From Burkholderiaceae bacterium (lineage in GTDB: Bacteria; Pseudomonadota; Gammaproteobacteria; Burkholderiales; Burkholderiaceae_C): DNA of 49,212 nucleotides. The DNA is taken from assembly GCA_019234815.1 (NCBI GenBank), contig JAFALA010000074.1, forward strand, positions 1 to 49,212. Direction: 5' to 3'. Positions 26,095 to 35,838 of the stretch are shown piece after piece. Position 1 is the first letter of the stretch. The number at the start of each line of letters is the position of its first letter. The position numbers and the translations under genes are program-made. Under the pieces are notes generated by a model that worked only from the letters and a program-made list of their open reading frames with translations, had not been told where the DNA came from and did no database searches.

Positions 26095-26976
26095 TTGGAT
26101 CATTTGGCTTGCGTTACGCCAGAGGAATTTGAATCCGACCCCCATGCCGCAGCCGACTCCTGCCGCTGGCGCTTTCTGGCCCAAGGCGATTCCTGGTTTG
26201 CCCCCCACCCCGCCGGTCATGACAACCACGCCAATCTGCTGGCCGAAATGACCTTTCCGCAGCGCCATCTGGCCGTCAACTGCGCCGGCAAGGGCGCGGC
26301 CCTGAGCCGCCTGGTGGATCTGGCCTCGGACCCCGATTTTGCCCGGCTGCTGACGGCGCCCGATGCGCCATCATGGGACGGCATCCTGCTGTCGGTCGGC
26401 GGCAGCGATCTGATCCTGGCGATGCAGACTCCCGCGCATGACGCGCAAGGCGCCGAGATCGGATTGCCCCAGCGCCTGCTGCGCCGGCAGACCGAATGGG
26501 GCCCGCCCAGCGCGGGCGTGGCGCGCTATTTCTCCGAAGCGGGCTGGCAGACCTTCAGCCATTACCTGAGCGTCAACCTGCGCCACCTGCTGACGCTGCG
26601 CGAGCAGGGCGCCTCCGTCGGCAAGCCCGTGTTCCTGCACTGCTATGCCGCGCCCATGCCCAGGCCAGCCGGTGACTGGCTGTATCCCGTGCTCAAGGCC
26701 TATGCCATCCCGGCGGCCGACTGGCTGGCCGTCAGCCGGCTGCTGCTGAGCCGGCTGGGGCAGCTGTTCAAGCAGTTGGCGGCCGATCCGCTTCAATACC
26801 CGGGCCTGCACGTGTTCGACAGCGCCCACGTGCCGCTGGCCCAGGCCGTGCCCGGCGCCAGCGGCAGCAGCGGCGACTGGCAGAACGAGGTCCACCTCAA
26901 CCACAGCGGCTGCATGAAACTGGCCGGCGCCTGGGCCGAACAGATCCAGGGTGTGCTGGCCGGCAAGCGCAAATGA
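26095..26976 (+). CDS. SGNH/GDSL-like hydrolase family protein
   Basis: 293 residues. No ATG fits; the TTG at 26095 has a strong GGAGAG six bases upstream and was chosen. SGNH-type blocks are visible: block I FLAQGDSWF with S33, a Gly in NCAGKGAAL, GGSDL at 102-106 in place of the GxND block, and a C-terminal NEVHLNHSG with H267 that could complete the triad. No signal peptide, so it is probably cytoplasmic. Substrate unknown. Confidence 0.75.
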   Translation: MDHLACVTPEEFESDPHAAADSCRWRFLAQGDSWFAPHPAGHDNHANLLAEMTFPQRHLAVNCAGKGAALSRLVDLASDPDFARLLTAPDAPSWDGILLSVGGSDLILAMQTPAHDAQGAEIGLPQRLLRRQTEWGPPSAGVARYFSEAGWQTFSHYLSVNLRHLLTLREQGASVGKPVFLHCYAAPMPRPAGDWLYPVLKAYAIPAADWLAVSRLLLSRLGQLFKQLAADPLQYPGLHVFDSAHVPLAQAVPGASGSSGDWQNEVHLNHSGCMKLAGAWAEQIQGVLAGKRK

Positions 26977-27012
26977 ACGCCAACCCAGCGCCGCCCGCGA
27001 CTTTTCCCAGCT

Positions 27013-28287
27013 TCAGTGGTCGTGGCGCGCGATGTCCAGCAGGCGCTTGATTTCAGCGTCGTGCTGCCGGCAGTTGCGCTGGTGCCAGCGCATCACCACG
27101 CTCATGGTCGCCGCCACCAGCAGGCCAAAGGCTGCAATGGCGCCATAGGCCGACACGCCAAACCGGGTCATGCAGGCGTAGAACGCGCCAATGCCCAGGA
27201 TGCAAGCCTGCTCGTTGAAATTCTGCACGGCGATCGAGCGCCCGGCCCCCATCAGGTTGTGACCGCGGTGCTGCAGCAGCGCATTCATGGGCACGACCAG
27301 GTAGCCGCCCACGCCGCCCAATACGATCAGGAAAGGCACGGCCATCCAGATGCTGTCAATGAAATTCAGCACGATCACCAGCAGGCCCATGGCAATGCCC
27401 AGGGGAATGACCTTGACGGCCTTGTCCAGACGCATGTAGACCGAGGCCAGTACCGCGCCGGCGGCCGTGCCCACGGCCACCACGCCCTGCAAGGCAGACG
27501 CTTGCGTCGTGTTGAAGCTCAGCGCCACCGCGGCCCAGGCCAGCACCACGTACTTGAGGTTGGCCGCAGCACCCCAGAACAAGGTGGTGGTCGCCAGCGA
27601 GATCTGGCCCAGCTTGTCCTGCCACAGGCGTGAATTGCAGTTGGCAAAGTCCCGGGCCAGGCCGCAGACGCCGCCGTGCATGGGCTGCACCGGCGCGGAG
27701 GTTCTCGGGATGTAGAGATTGAAGATGGCGGCCAGGGCATAGACAAACACCAGCACGCTGATGGCGGCCTGCGGTGGCGTGCTGACCCCGGTGTCGATGA
27801 AGGGCATGTCAAACGCCAGCAGCACCCGCGACACGGGCTCGCCCACCAGCTGCCCGCCCACCACCACCCCCAGGATGATGGAGCCTATGGTCAGGCCTTC
27901 GATCCAGCCGTTGGCGCGCACCAGTTGCGAAGGCGGCAGCAGCTCGGTGAGGATGCCGTACTTGGCCGGCGAGTAGGCCGCTGCGCCCAGTCCGACAATG
28001 GCATAGGACAGCAAGGGGTGCGAGCCGAACAGCATCATCAGGCAGCCCACGACCTTGACAGTGTTGGCCAGGAACATGACGCGGCCCTTGGGCACGGCAT
28101 CCGAAAAAGCCCCTACAAAAGGCGCCAACAGCACGTAAAAAAGCGCAAAAAGCGGCACCAACGCAGCATCCTGCCATTCCGGGGCGCCGCTGCCCTTGAG
28201 CATCGCAATCGCGGCGATGAACAGCGCGTTATCAGCCAGCGAGCTGAAAAACTGCGCCGACATGATGGTGTAGAAACCTTTTTTCAT
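27013..28287 (-). CDS. lplT: Lysophospholipid transporter LplT
   Basis: 424-residue MFS-type permease with about 12 helices. The N-terminus MKKGFYTIMSAQFFSSLADNALFIAAIAML and the segments SPAKYGILTELLPP and ANGWIEGLTIGSIILG are diagnostic of LplT, which flips lysophospholipids across the inner membrane for re-acylation. ATG 28287 gives the usual start. It is divergent from alr, an arrangement common in Burkholderiales; the acyltransferase aas is not here. Confidence 0.93.
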   Translation of the reverse strand: MKKGFYTIMSAQFFSSLADNALFIAAIAMLKGSGAPEWQDAALVPLFALFYVLLAPFVGAFSDAVPKGRVMFLANTVKVVGCLMMLFGSHPLLSYAIVGLGAAAYSPAKYGILTELLPPSQLVRANGWIEGLTIGSIILGVVVGGQLVGEPVSRVLLAFDMPFIDTGVSTPPQAAISVLVFVYALAAIFNLYIPRTSAPVQPMHGGVCGLARDFANCNSRLWQDKLGQISLATTTLFWGAAANLKYVVLAWAAVALSFNTTQASALQGVVAVGTAAGAVLASVYMRLDKAVKVIPLGIAMGLLVIVLNFIDSIWMAVPFLIVLGGVGGYLVVPMNALLQHRGHNLMGAGRSIAVQNFNEQACILGIGAFYACMTRFGVSAYGAIAAFGLLVAATMSVVMRWHQRNCRQHDAEIKRLLDIARHDH

Positions 28288-28468
28288 GAACCCAAGCGAG
28301 GTACTGCGACGAAAAGACTGGCCGTGCACCCGGGATGTTCACGAATCTTCACAAGCGGGCCATGCTGCGGCGGGTTTATAGCATGGACGCCCTGAAAGGC
28401 CTCGGCCCGGCCGGCTGCCTTGCCGGCCGCCGCCTGGGCCCGGCTTCAACGGTGCCACAATTCCGGCC

Positions 28469-29584
28469 ATGCCCCGCCCCATAGAAGCCATCATTCACCA
28501 GCCCGCGCTGGCGCACAACCTGCATCGGGCGCAAGCCTGCGCGCCCGATGCCAAGGTCTGGGCCGTCGTCAAGGCCAATGCATACGGGCATGGCATAGAC
28601 CGGGTGTTCGAGGCGCTGCGCGCCGCCGACGGCTTCGCCCTGCTGGACCTGAACGAGGCGCAGCAGCTGCGCGACTTGGGCTGGCGCGGTCCCGTCCTGC
28701 TGCTGGAGGGCTGCTTCGAAACGCGCGACCTGGAGCTCTGCTCGCGCCTGCGCCTCTGGCATGTGGTGCATTGCGAGCAGCAAATCGACGCGCTGGCCAT
28801 GCACAAGACCCATGAGCCGCACCGCGTGTTCCTGAAAATGAACAGCGGCATGAACCGCCTGGGCTTCGGCCCGCAGGCCTTCCGTGCTGCCTGGACGCGC
28901 CTCAACGCCCTGCCGCAGGTCGACGAAATCTCGCTGATGACGCACTTCTCCGACGCCGACGGGCCGCGCTTCGGCCAGGACGGCATCGTCCATCAGATGA
29001 GCCGGTTCCAGGCCGCAACGCACGACCTCCTAGGTGAGCGCTCACTCTCCAACAGTGCCGCAACACTGCGTTACCACCAGCGGACCGAGGTGCGGGCCGA
29101 CTGGGTCCGGGCGGGCATCATGACCTATGGCGGCGTGCCCGATTTTCCCGAGCACAACATGCAGCACTGGCAGTTGCGTCCGGCCATGACACTGCGCAGC
29201 CGGATCATCGCCGTGCAGAACATCGAGGCCGGCGAGACCGTCGGCTACGGCAGCCAGTTCCGCGCCGAGGCGCCGATGCGCGTCGGCACCGTGGCCTGCG
29301 GCTATGCCGACGGCTACCCGCGCCACTGCCCGACCGACACCCCCGTCCTGATCGACGGCCAGCGCAGCCGCACGCTGGGACGGGTCTCGATGGACATGCT
29401 CGGCGTGGACCTGTCCGGACTGCCTCAGAGCGGCGTGAGCAGCGAAGTCACGCTGTGGGGGCAAGGCCCCAAGGGCAGCGTGCTGCCGATCGACGAGGTG
29501 GCCCGCTCGGCCGGCACGATCAGCTACGAGCTGATGTGCGCGCTGGCGCGGCGCGTGCCCGTCAGCATCGAAGCGCTGGCCTGA
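28469..29584 (+). CDS. alr: Alanine racemase
   Basis: 371-residue PLP racemase that supplies D-alanine for peptidoglycan. The PLP lysine K35 is in [10 protein letters not shown], the catalytic Tyr Y260 in TVGYGSQF, and LGRVSMDML with the conserved Met/Asp region lies in the C-terminal beta domain. The start [10 protein letters not shown] is normal. A 14-bp gap separates it from arfB, which is probably co-transcribed. Confidence 0.95.
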   Translation: MPRPIEAIIHQPALAHNLHRAQACAPDAKVWAVVKANAYGHGIDRVFEALRAADGFALLDLNEAQQLRDLGWRGPVLLLEGCFETRDLELCSRLRLWHVVHCEQQIDALAMHKTHEPHRVFLKMNSGMNRLGFGPQAFRAAWTRLNALPQVDEISLMTHFSDADGPRFGQDGIVHQMSRFQAATHDLLGERSLSNSAATLRYHQRTEVRADWVRAGIMTYGGVPDFPEHNMQHWQLRPAMTLRSRIIAVQNIEAGETVGYGSQFRAEAPMRVGTVACGYADGYPRHCPTDTPVLIDGQRSRTLGRVSMDMLGVDLSGLPQSGVSSEVTLWGQGPKGSVLPIDEVARSAGTISYELMCALARRVPVSIEALA

Positions 29585-29597
29585 GGACGCAGCCGCC

Positions 29598-30005
29598 ATG
29601 CACCCGGACTGGCAGCCCGCCCCGCACGAACTGAAGTTCAGCGCCATGCGCGCCAGCGGCCCGGGCGGCCAGAACGTCAACAAGGTGTCCAGCGCCGTGC
29701 ACCTGCGCTTCGACATTCCCGCGTCCAGCCTGCCCGAGGCCCTCAAGGCGCGGCTGCTGACCTTGCAGGACCAGCGTATCAGCAGCGAAGGCGTGCTGCT
29801 TATCAAGGCGCAGACCCACCGCAGCCAGGACCGCAACCGCAGCGACGCGCTCGCCCGGCTCATGACCCTGGTGCGCAGCGTGGCGCGTCCGCCCAAGACA
29901 CGGCATGCCACGCAGCCCACCTGGTCCTCACGACAACAGCGGATGGCGGGCAAGGCACGCCGCAGTAGCATCAAGGCCGGACGAAGCCGCATCCGGGAAG
30001 ATTGA
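29598..30005 (+). CDS. arfB: Alternative ribosome-rescue factor ArfB (YaeJ)
   Basis: 135-residue peptidyl-tRNA hydrolase-like release factor. The GGQ motif (residues 23-25) lies in SGPGGQNVNKVSSAVHLRF, and the C-terminus is a long basic tail (RPPKTRHATQPTWSSRQQR..., KARRSSIKAGRSRIRED) that enters the empty mRNA channel of stalled ribosomes. Length and motifs are standard. Confidence 0.95.
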   Translation: MHPDWQPAPHELKFSAMRASGPGGQNVNKVSSAVHLRFDIPASSLPEALKARLLTLQDQRISSEGVLLIKAQTHRSQDRNRSDALARLMTLVRSVARPPKTRHATQPTWSSRQQRMAGKARRSSIKAGRSRIRED

Positions 30006-30051
30006 GCATGCGCATCCGGCGCCATTGTTCACAAAAGTTCACGAAATATAT

Positions 30052-30081
30052 TTGTGCAAATATTGTTCTTGTGCAGATAAT
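30052..30081 (+). promoter_or_regulatory. Probable sigma-70 promoter of the OmpA-like lipoprotein gene
   Basis: TTGTGC (30052-30057) and GATAAT (30076-30081) are spaced 18 bp apart in an AT-rich island, 57 bp before the ATG at 30138. A near direct repeat TTGTGCAAAT/TTGTGCAGAT covers both boxes. Confidence 0.55.
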
Positions 30082-30137
30082 GCGGCTTGACTGACGTCCC
30101 CTTTTTTGTTCATTCGTTTGGCAGGAGTATCGATCTC

Positions 30138-30683
30138 ATGAAAGCACTGACCACCTTGGCATCGATGGCAGGCGCTGCGGCGCTGCTGGCCGCTTGCAGC
30201 AGCACGCCCGTGGCCCCGCCTCCCCCCGTGGCAGAAGCCCCCAAAGTGCAAGCTGCGCCTCCGGCCAAGCCCGCTGTGGCGCCGACCCCCGAGTCGCACG
30301 TGGCCACGGTGATGATTCCGCCCTACCTGGACCCCAAGAACCCGCTGTCGACCGAGCGCAGCGTGTACTTTGATTTCGACAGCAATGTCGTGAAGAGCGA
30401 GTTCACGCCCCTGCTGGAGCGCCATGGCCGCTACCTGGCCGGCGCCGGCAACGTGTCCATCAAGGTGGAAGGCAACACCGACGAACGCGGCGGCGCCGAA
30501 TACAACCTGGCCCTGGGCCAGCGCCGTGCCGAGGCCGTGATCAAGTCGCTGGAGCTGATGGGCGCCAAGAACAGCCAGCTCGAAGCCGTGAGCTGGGGCA
30601 AGGAAAAGCCCAAGGCCGAAGGCCACGACGAAGCGGCTTGGTCGCAAAACCGCCGCGCCGACCTGGTCTACCCCGCCAAGTAA
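30138..30683 (+). CDS. OmpA-family peptidoglycan-associated lipoprotein
   Basis: 181-residue Pal-like protein. Lipobox LLAAC with C20, a Pro/Ala-rich linker (about 26-60), and a C-terminal OmpA domain: RSVYFDFDSNVVKSEFTPLLERHGRYL, VEGNTDERGGAEYNLALGQRRAEAV and RRADLVYPAK. The peptidoglycan-contacting Asp and Arg residues of the fold are there. It is monocistronic and not in a tol-pal cluster, so it is probably an additional Pal-like envelope protein. ATG 30138 gives the clean lipoprotein signal. Confidence 0.93.
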   Translation: MKALTTLASMAGAAALLAACSSTPVAPPPPVAEAPKVQAAPPAKPAVAPTPESHVATVMIPPYLDPKNPLSTERSVYFDFDSNVVKSEFTPLLERHGRYLAGAGNVSIKVEGNTDERGGAEYNLALGQRRAEAVIKSLELMGAKNSQLEAVSWGKEKPKAEGHDEAAWSQNRRADLVYPAK

Positions 30684-30686
30684 GCT

Positions 30687-30713
30687 GCCAAGCGGTCTGA
30701 CGACCGGCTTGGC
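30687..30713. terminator. Hairpin between convergent lipoprotein and MarR genes
   Basis: GCCAAGC (30687-30693) pairs with GCTTGGC (30707-30713), extended by GGTC/GACC inside with one bulged base. No U tract follows, so factor-independent termination is uncertain, but the placement just after the stop codon fits. Confidence 0.4.
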
Positions 30714-30787
30714 GGCGGCCGCAGCCTTGCCCCTCCGCTGACCGGACAGGCCCCGTGTCACAGCGCAGGGCCCGGTTTTCCGCAGCC

Positions 30788-31336
30788 CTACATCTGCGAG
30801 ATGGGCACCTTGGCTGCGTGCTCGTCGGTGCCCAGCGTTGCGAGGAGCGCGCCCAGGTCTTGATGCAGACGCTCCAGCACGGCGTCGTCCAGGCTGGCCA
30901 GAGCGCTGGGCAGCACGCCGGTATAGGGGCCGGGCGCGCGCGCCAGCACGGCGCTGCCGGCGGGCTCGATCGCCAACTGGACCGCCCGCTTGTCGGGTCC
31001 ATTTCTATGGGTCTTGATGAGCTGCCTGTCAGACAGGGCGCGCACCAGATTGCTGGCGGTGGACTGATGGATGTCCATGGTGGCGGCCAGCTCGCTGACG
31101 CCCAGGCCCGGATGGCTGCTCACGAGGCTCAGGGCCCAGAGCTGCGCCCCACCCAGGCCGGCATGTTTTTCGACCTGCTGGAAATGCGTGCGTACGGCGT
31201 TGAAGACCTGCCGGAACTGGCGTAGCACCTGAACCACCGACTCGCGCTGCGCGGACTCCGCCAGCGCCTCATGCTCGACGAAGGGGGCCTGTCCAGGCTC
31301 TGCTTCGACAGGGGCTGACGTTGGAGAGGGCTTCAT
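30788..31336 (-). CDS. MarR-family transcriptional regulator
   Basis: 182-residue winged-helix regulator. The DNA-binding region is LGVSELAATMDIHQSTASNLVRALSDRQLIKTHRNGPDKRAVQLAIEPAG (residues about 88-140), with the beta-wing Asp-Lys-Arg of MarR proteins. The start was set at ATG 31336 (MKPSPTSAPVEAEPG); a second ATG four codons upstream is possible. It is divergent from the ClC channel gene, which it may control; the short shared intergenic region fits this. Confidence 0.88.
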   Translation of the reverse strand: MKPSPTSAPVEAEPGQAPFVEHEALAESAQRESVVQVLRQFRQVFNAVRTHFQQVEKHAGLGGAQLWALSLVSSHPGLGVSELAATMDIHQSTASNLVRALSDRQLIKTHRNGPDKRAVQLAIEPAGSAVLARAPGPYTGVLPSALASLDDAVLERLHQDLGALLATLGTDEHAAKVPISQM

Positions 31337-31375
31337 GCAACGAATCATAGTGCGGGAGTGCGGGACCATGACACG

Positions 31376-32692
31376 ATGAACAAGCACCCTCGCATCCTCG
31401 CGAGTCTGAAGCGCGAATGGGGGCACTCCGGCGCTTGGCTGTCGCGCGGCCTGGTCATGGCCTACGCAGCCCTGGTGGGCGTGGTGGTGGTGGGCTTCAC
31501 CCGCCTGACCGAATGGACGCTGGCGCTGTTCTTCCACTGGCAGGGCGCAATGCCGCTGCTGCCGCTGGTCTGGACGCCGCTGTGCACCGTGGCCATCGTC
31601 TGGGCCACGCGGCGCTGGGCTGCCGGCTCCGCCGGCTCCGGCATTCCACAGGTGATGGCGGCGCTGGAGCCGCAGGTCGACCCGCAGACCGTCTCGCTGT
31701 TCGTGTCCATGCGGCTGGCCGTGGCCAAGATCGTCCTGACCTCGCTGGGCCTGCTGGCGGGCCTGTCGCTCGGGCGCGAAGGCCCGTCGGTGCAGATCGG
31801 CGCCAGCCTGATGCACAACGCCCGGCGCTGGCTGCCGCGCCGACCGGTCGTGCCAGACCACGCCCTGCTGGTGGCCGGCGGCGCTGCCGGCATTGCCGCC
31901 GCCTTCAACACGCCGCTGGCCGGCGTGATGTTCGCCATCGAGGAACTCTCGCGCAACCCGGAGCAGCGCCGCAGCGGCCTGACCATCTCGGCCATCGTGC
32001 TGTCGGGCGTGGTGGCAATCTCGCTGAGCGGCAACAGCACTTACTTCGGCACGCTGCGGATCTCCGACTTCGGCCTCGCCCTGGTCCTGCCGGGCTTGCT
32101 GGTGGCGCTGGGTTCAGGCGTGGCGGGCGGCTTGTTCTCGCGCCTGTTGATCGCCGCCGTGGGCGGGCAAGGCACCGATCCCATGAGCCGGCTGCGGGCA
32201 CGCCACCCCATTCTGTTCGCCGGCCTGTGCGGCCTGCTGGTCGCAGCGCTGGGCGTGGTGTCCGGCGGCGCCGTCTTTGGCAGCGGCTACGCCCACACCA
32301 GGGAAATGCTGAACGGGCAAGGCGGCGAACCCGCCGTCTACGTGCTGTTCAAGATCCTGGCCACCTGGCTGACCACCTGGTCGGGCGTGCCCGGCGGCGT
32401 CTTCGCCCCTTGCCTGGCCATCGGCGGCGCCCTGGGCAACGATGCCGCCACCCTGCTGCACTACCCGCATGCCCCGACCCTGATGGCGCTGGGCATGGCC
32501 GGCTTTCTGGCGGCCGTCACGCAGGCGCCGCTGACCAGCTTCATCATCGTCATGGAGATGATAGACAACCACCAGATGGTGCTCAGCCTGATGGCCTGCG
32601 CCTTCGTGGCCAGCCTGGTGTCGCGCATCCTGAGCCGCTCCTTCTACGGCGCGCTGTCGCAATTCCAGCTGGACCGCCTGCCACCGCCCTGA
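31376..32692 (+). CDS. ClC family chloride channel/antiporter (ClcB-like)
   Basis: 438-residue ClC membrane protein with about 10-12 helices. The signature loops are all present: GSGIPQVMAAL, GREGPSVQIGA with the gating Glu, AAFNTPLAGVMFAIEEL and WSGVPGGVFAPCLAIGG. No CBS domains follow. In bacteria such proteins move chloride, often coupled to protons, in acid resistance. ATG 31376 (MNKHPRILASLKREWG) was chosen over an upstream alternative. Confidence 0.92.
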   Translation: MNKHPRILASLKREWGHSGAWLSRGLVMAYAALVGVVVVGFTRLTEWTLALFFHWQGAMPLLPLVWTPLCTVAIVWATRRWAAGSAGSGIPQVMAALEPQVDPQTVSLFVSMRLAVAKIVLTSLGLLAGLSLGREGPSVQIGASLMHNARRWLPRRPVVPDHALLVAGGAAGIAAAFNTPLAGVMFAIEELSRNPEQRRSGLTISAIVLSGVVAISLSGNSTYFGTLRISDFGLALVLPGLLVALGSGVAGGLFSRLLIAAVGGQGTDPMSRLRARHPILFAGLCGLLVAALGVVSGGAVFGSGYAHTREMLNGQGGEPAVYVLFKILATWLTTWSGVPGGVFAPCLAIGGALGNDAATLLHYPHAPTLMALGMAGFLAAVTQAPLTSFIIVMEMIDNHQMVLSLMACAFVASLVSRILSRSFYGALSQFQLDRLPPP

Positions 32693-32707
32693 CCCGCGAC
32701 TGGCGAT

Positions 32708-33586
32708 TCAGCGCAGCCGGGTCGCCGCAAAAATGCTGCCCAGGCACAGCGCCATGCCGGCCACCGACAGGACGCTGGGCTGCCAGCCTTCGAACAAGGC
32801 CGAGATGATCAAGGCAATGACCGGAATCACCACGCCGGTCAGCGCCGCGCGCGCCGGACCCTGCGCCTGCGCCAGCTTGAAATACAGTACGAAGGCCAGC
32901 ACCGAACCGAACACGGCCAAATAGCACAGGCTCAGCACATAGGCTGGCCGCAGCTCGAAATGCAGGCCCGTGCCGTTGACGCTGGCCAGCAGGACCAGGA
33001 ACAGCGCGCCATAGCCCATGCTCCACGACAGCACCGGCACCAGCGGCAGCTTGCGCTGGGTCAGCGTCAGGGTCAGCACATTGCCGATGCAGGCCGCCGA
33101 CACCGCCAGCAGGCCCAGCCCCACGCCCAGCATCGCACCCGGCCGCGCGCCGGTCGCGGCGATCTCGGGCCAGAAGATCATCACCACGCCGGCCACGCCG
33201 CCGCAGCAGGCCATCAGGAACCGGCGCGTGACCCGGTGCTTGAAGAACAGTTGCCCCGACAGCGCGTTGCCGAACACCATCAGGCAGAACAGCACCGCCA
33301 CCAGGCCGCTGGGAATGTGCTCCTCGGCCGCATAGACCGACACATAGTTGCCGCTGTACTGCACGATGCCGGTGGCCGCCATCAGCAGATGCGCCGACCG
33401 CGGCAGGCGCAGCGACTCCTTGCGCTGCGCGGCCCACAGGCCCAGCAGCACGGCCGCCAGCGCGAAGCGCCAAGCCACCGAGTTGATCACCGGGACCTCG
33501 CCCAGCTGGTAGAGGATCACATGCCAGGTGCTGGCCCAGATCAGCGTCGGGCCCCAGAACAGCAGCGGAGAGGATTTGTGGGTCAC
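32708..33586 (-). CDS. EamA/DMT-family transporter
   Basis: 292-residue drug/metabolite transporter with ten hydrophobic helices in two EamA repeats (TLIWASTWHVILYQLG; VAWRFALAAVLLGLW; a second repeat ending YFKLAQAQGPARAALTGVVIPVIALIISALFEGW). No ATG precedes the first helix; a GTG at 33586 (VTHKSSPLLFWG) is the best start. It lies downstream of a LysE-type exporter but is separated from it by a strong terminator. Confidence 0.88.
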   Translation of the reverse strand: MTHKSSPLLFWGPTLIWASTWHVILYQLGEVPVINSVAWRFALAAVLLGLWAAQRKESLRLPRSAHLLMAATGIVQYSGNYVSVYAAEEHIPSGLVAVLFCLMVFGNALSGQLFFKHRVTRRFLMACCGGVAGVVMIFWPEIAATGARPGAMLGVGLGLLAVSAACIGNVLTLTLTQRKLPLVPVLSWSMGYGALFLVLLASVNGTGLHFELRPAYVLSLCYLAVFGSVLAFVLYFKLAQAQGPARAALTGVVIPVIALIISALFEGWQPSVLSVAGMALCLGSIFAATRLR

Positions 33587-33624
33587 GGTCAAGCTCGTCA
33601 GGACAAACGTCAGGCAAAACAAAA

Positions 33625-33645
33625 GGCCGCCCGGATCGGGCGGCC
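33625..33645 (-). terminator. Rho-independent terminator of the LysE-family gene
   Basis: A 9-bp perfect stem GGCCGCCCG/CGGGCGGCC with a 3-nt loop, followed on the minus strand by TTTTGTTTTG. It lies 21 bp past the stop codon of the LysE-type gene. Confidence 0.92.
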
Positions 33646-33666
33646 CCTGTCATATGGGAATACCAA

Positions 33667-34296
33667 TCAGGCGGAGCGCTTGAAGGTCGCCAGCAAGGCG
33701 CCCGCAGCGATGAACAGCGAGCCGAAGCTACGGTTCATCGCGCGCAGATGCGATTCCGACTTCAAGGCCGACAGCACCCGCGCGGCCAGCACGGTGTAGC
33801 CGGCCATCACCACCAGGTCGGTAAAGCACAGCGTCGCACCGATGACCAGGTATTGGCCGCTCAAGGCGCGATGCAGGTCCAGGAACTGCGGCACCACGGC
33901 CAGCAGGAACACCGTGCCCTTGGGATTGACGGCATTGATGCCCCAGCCGCGCAGCACCAACTGCCGGCGCGTGACCACCCGGTTTTCGTCCGACACCGCC
34001 ACCAGGGGCTTGGCCGGCGCGCGCCATTGCTGCACCCCCAGGATCACCAGGTAGATCACGCCCAGCCATTTAATGCAGGCAAACGCAAAACTGGAGGTCG
34101 CGATCAGGGCGCCCAGGCCCAGGCTCACCAGCACGATCTGCGTGCTGATGCCCAGGACCAGGCCAAAGGTGGTGAAGTAGCCGCGCTTGAAGCCGTGGTT
34201 CAGTCCTGAACTCATGGCGGCAATCGCGCCCGCGCCCGGCGACAGGCTGATGGCCCAGGATGCGGCGAAAAAGGTCAGCCAGACCGAGAAATCCAT
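33667..34296 (-). CDS. LysE/RhtB-family amino acid exporter
   Basis: 209-residue exporter with six membrane helices. SLSPGAGAIAAMSSGLNHGFKRG is the family N-terminal motif; WGINAVNPKGTVFLLAVVPQF is the typical central motif. ATG 34296 (MDFSVWLTFFAASW) matches the family start. It is divergent from radA and ends at a strong terminator. Confidence 0.92.
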   Translation of the reverse strand: MDFSVWLTFFAASWAISLSPGAGAIAAMSSGLNHGFKRGYFTTFGLVLGISTQIVLVSLGLGALIATSSFAFACIKWLGVIYLVILGVQQWRAPAKPLVAVSDENRVVTRRQLVLRGWGINAVNPKGTVFLLAVVPQFLDLHRALSGQYLVIGATLCFTDLVVMAGYTVLAARVLSALKSESHLRAMNRSFGSLFIAAGALLATFKRSA

Positions 34297-34400
34297 GTGC
34301 GCTCCGAAAAAGTAGGGCCGCAGCAATAGGTCTGCGGCCAGCCAGGACGCTTTTTAGCATGTCAGCCCGGCCCCTGCCGCAAGACACCGACAATGCCCCC

Positions 34401-35759
34401 ATGGCCAAGGAAAAAACCCTCTTCATCTGCAGCGACTGCGGCGGCAGCTCTCCCAAGTGGCTGGGCCGCTGCCCCCAATGCAGCGCCTGGAACACGCTGG
34501 TGGAAACCGCCGCCGACACCGGCTCAGGCAAGAACCGCTTCCAGGCGCTGGCGCGCAGCCAGCCGGTGGCCACGCTGGCCGACATCGAGGCCAGCGATTT
34601 CGAACGCACGCCCACCGGGCTGGAAGAGCTGGATCGGGTGCTGGGCGGCGGCATCGTCGAGGGCGGCGTGGTGCTGATCGGCGGCGACCCGGGCATCGGC
34701 AAGTCGACCCTGCTGCTGCAGGCCGTCGACGCGCTGTCGCGCCAGCTGAAGGTGCTGTACGTCACCGGCGAGGAAAGCGGCGCCCAGGTGGCGATGCGCT
34801 CGCGCCGGCTGGGCCTGGCCGGCACCCAGGTGCGCGTGCTGGCCGAGATCGGGCTGGAGAAGATCCTCGCCACCATCGAGGCCGAGGCGCCGACCTTCTG
34901 CGTGATCGACTCCATCCAGACGCTTTACTCCGAGCAGCTCAGCTCGGCGCCGGGCTCGGTGGCCCAGGTGCGCGAATGCGCGGCCCAGCTGACCCGCACC
35001 GCCAAGGGCAGCGGCTGCGCCATGGTGCTGGTGGGCCATGTGACCAAGGAAGGCGCGCTGGCCGGGCCGCGCGTGCTGGAGCACATCGTCGACACCGTGC
35101 TGTACTTCGAGGGCGACACGCATTCCAGCTTCCGCCTGGTGCGCGCCATCAAGAACCGCTTCGGCGCCGTCAACGAGATCGGCGTGTTCGCGATGACCGA
35201 CAAGGGCCTCAAGGGCGTCAGCAACCCCAGCGCGATCTTCCTGTCCACCCACGGCGAGCCGGTGCCGGGCTCCTGCGTGCTGGTCACGCTGGAAGGCTCG
35301 CGCCCGCTGCTGGTGGAGCTGCAAGCCCTGGTGGACGGCGGCGGGCCCAGCCCGCGCCGGCTCTCGGTGGGCCTGGAACGCGACCGCCTGGCCATGCTGC
35401 TGGCGGTGCTGCACCGCCATGCCGGCGTGGCGACCAACGACCAGGACGTGTTCATCAACGCGGTCGGCGGCGTGCGCATCAGCGAGCCCGCGGCCGACCT
35501 GGCCGTGCTGCTGGCCATCCAGAGCTCGCTGCGCGGCAAGCCGCTGCCGCGCGGCTTCATCGCCTTCGGGGAGGTCGGGCTGGCCGGCGAAGTGCGCCCG
35601 GCGCCGCGCGGCCAGGAGCGCCTGAAGGAAGCCGCCAAGCTGGGCTTCAGCGTCGCAGTGGTGCCGACGGCCAACGCGCCCAAGAAACCGATCGAAGGCC
35701 TGACCGTGCACGCGGTAGACCGCATCGAGGATGCCATCGCCGTCATCCGCGGCTTGTAA
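34401..35759 (+). CDS. radA: DNA repair protein RadA
   Basis: 452-residue branch-migration ATPase. It has an N-terminal zinc finger (C10, C13, C24, C27 in ICSDCGG...GRCPQCSAW), Walker A GGDPGIGKST with K101, the RadA-specific KNRFG motif at 251-255, and a C-terminal Lon-protease-like domain (VFINAVGGVRISEPAADLAVL, GEVGLAGEVRP). It extends recombination intermediates with RecA. ATG 34401 starts MAKEKTLFIC, the usual N-terminus. Confidence 0.96.
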   Translation: MAKEKTLFICSDCGGSSPKWLGRCPQCSAWNTLVETAADTGSGKNRFQALARSQPVATLADIEASDFERTPTGLEELDRVLGGGIVEGGVVLIGGDPGIGKSTLLLQAVDALSRQLKVLYVTGEESGAQVAMRSRRLGLAGTQVRVLAEIGLEKILATIEAEAPTFCVIDSIQTLYSEQLSSAPGSVAQVRECAAQLTRTAKGSGCAMVLVGHVTKEGALAGPRVLEHIVDTVLYFEGDTHSSFRLVRAIKNRFGAVNEIGVFAMTDKGLKGVSNPSAIFLSTHGEPVPGSCVLVTLEGSRPLLVELQALVDGGGPSPRRLSVGLERDRLAMLLAVLHRHAGVATNDQDVFINAVGGVRISEPAADLAVLLAIQSSLRGKPLPRGFIAFGEVGLAGEVRPAPRGQERLKEAAKLGFSVAVVPTANAPKKPIEGLTVHAVDRIEDAIAVIRGL

Positions 35760-35838
35760 GGTCTCCGAGGCCACACACAGGTGCCGCTTTCAAGCCCTAA
35801 AATCGACGCTTCAAGAAAACGACGCACCGGGACACGAC

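Noticed and set aside
30138..30683. Annotation as the core Pal of the Tol-Pal system
   Set aside because: No tolB or cpoB (ybgF) next to it; it is a lone gene with its own promoter.
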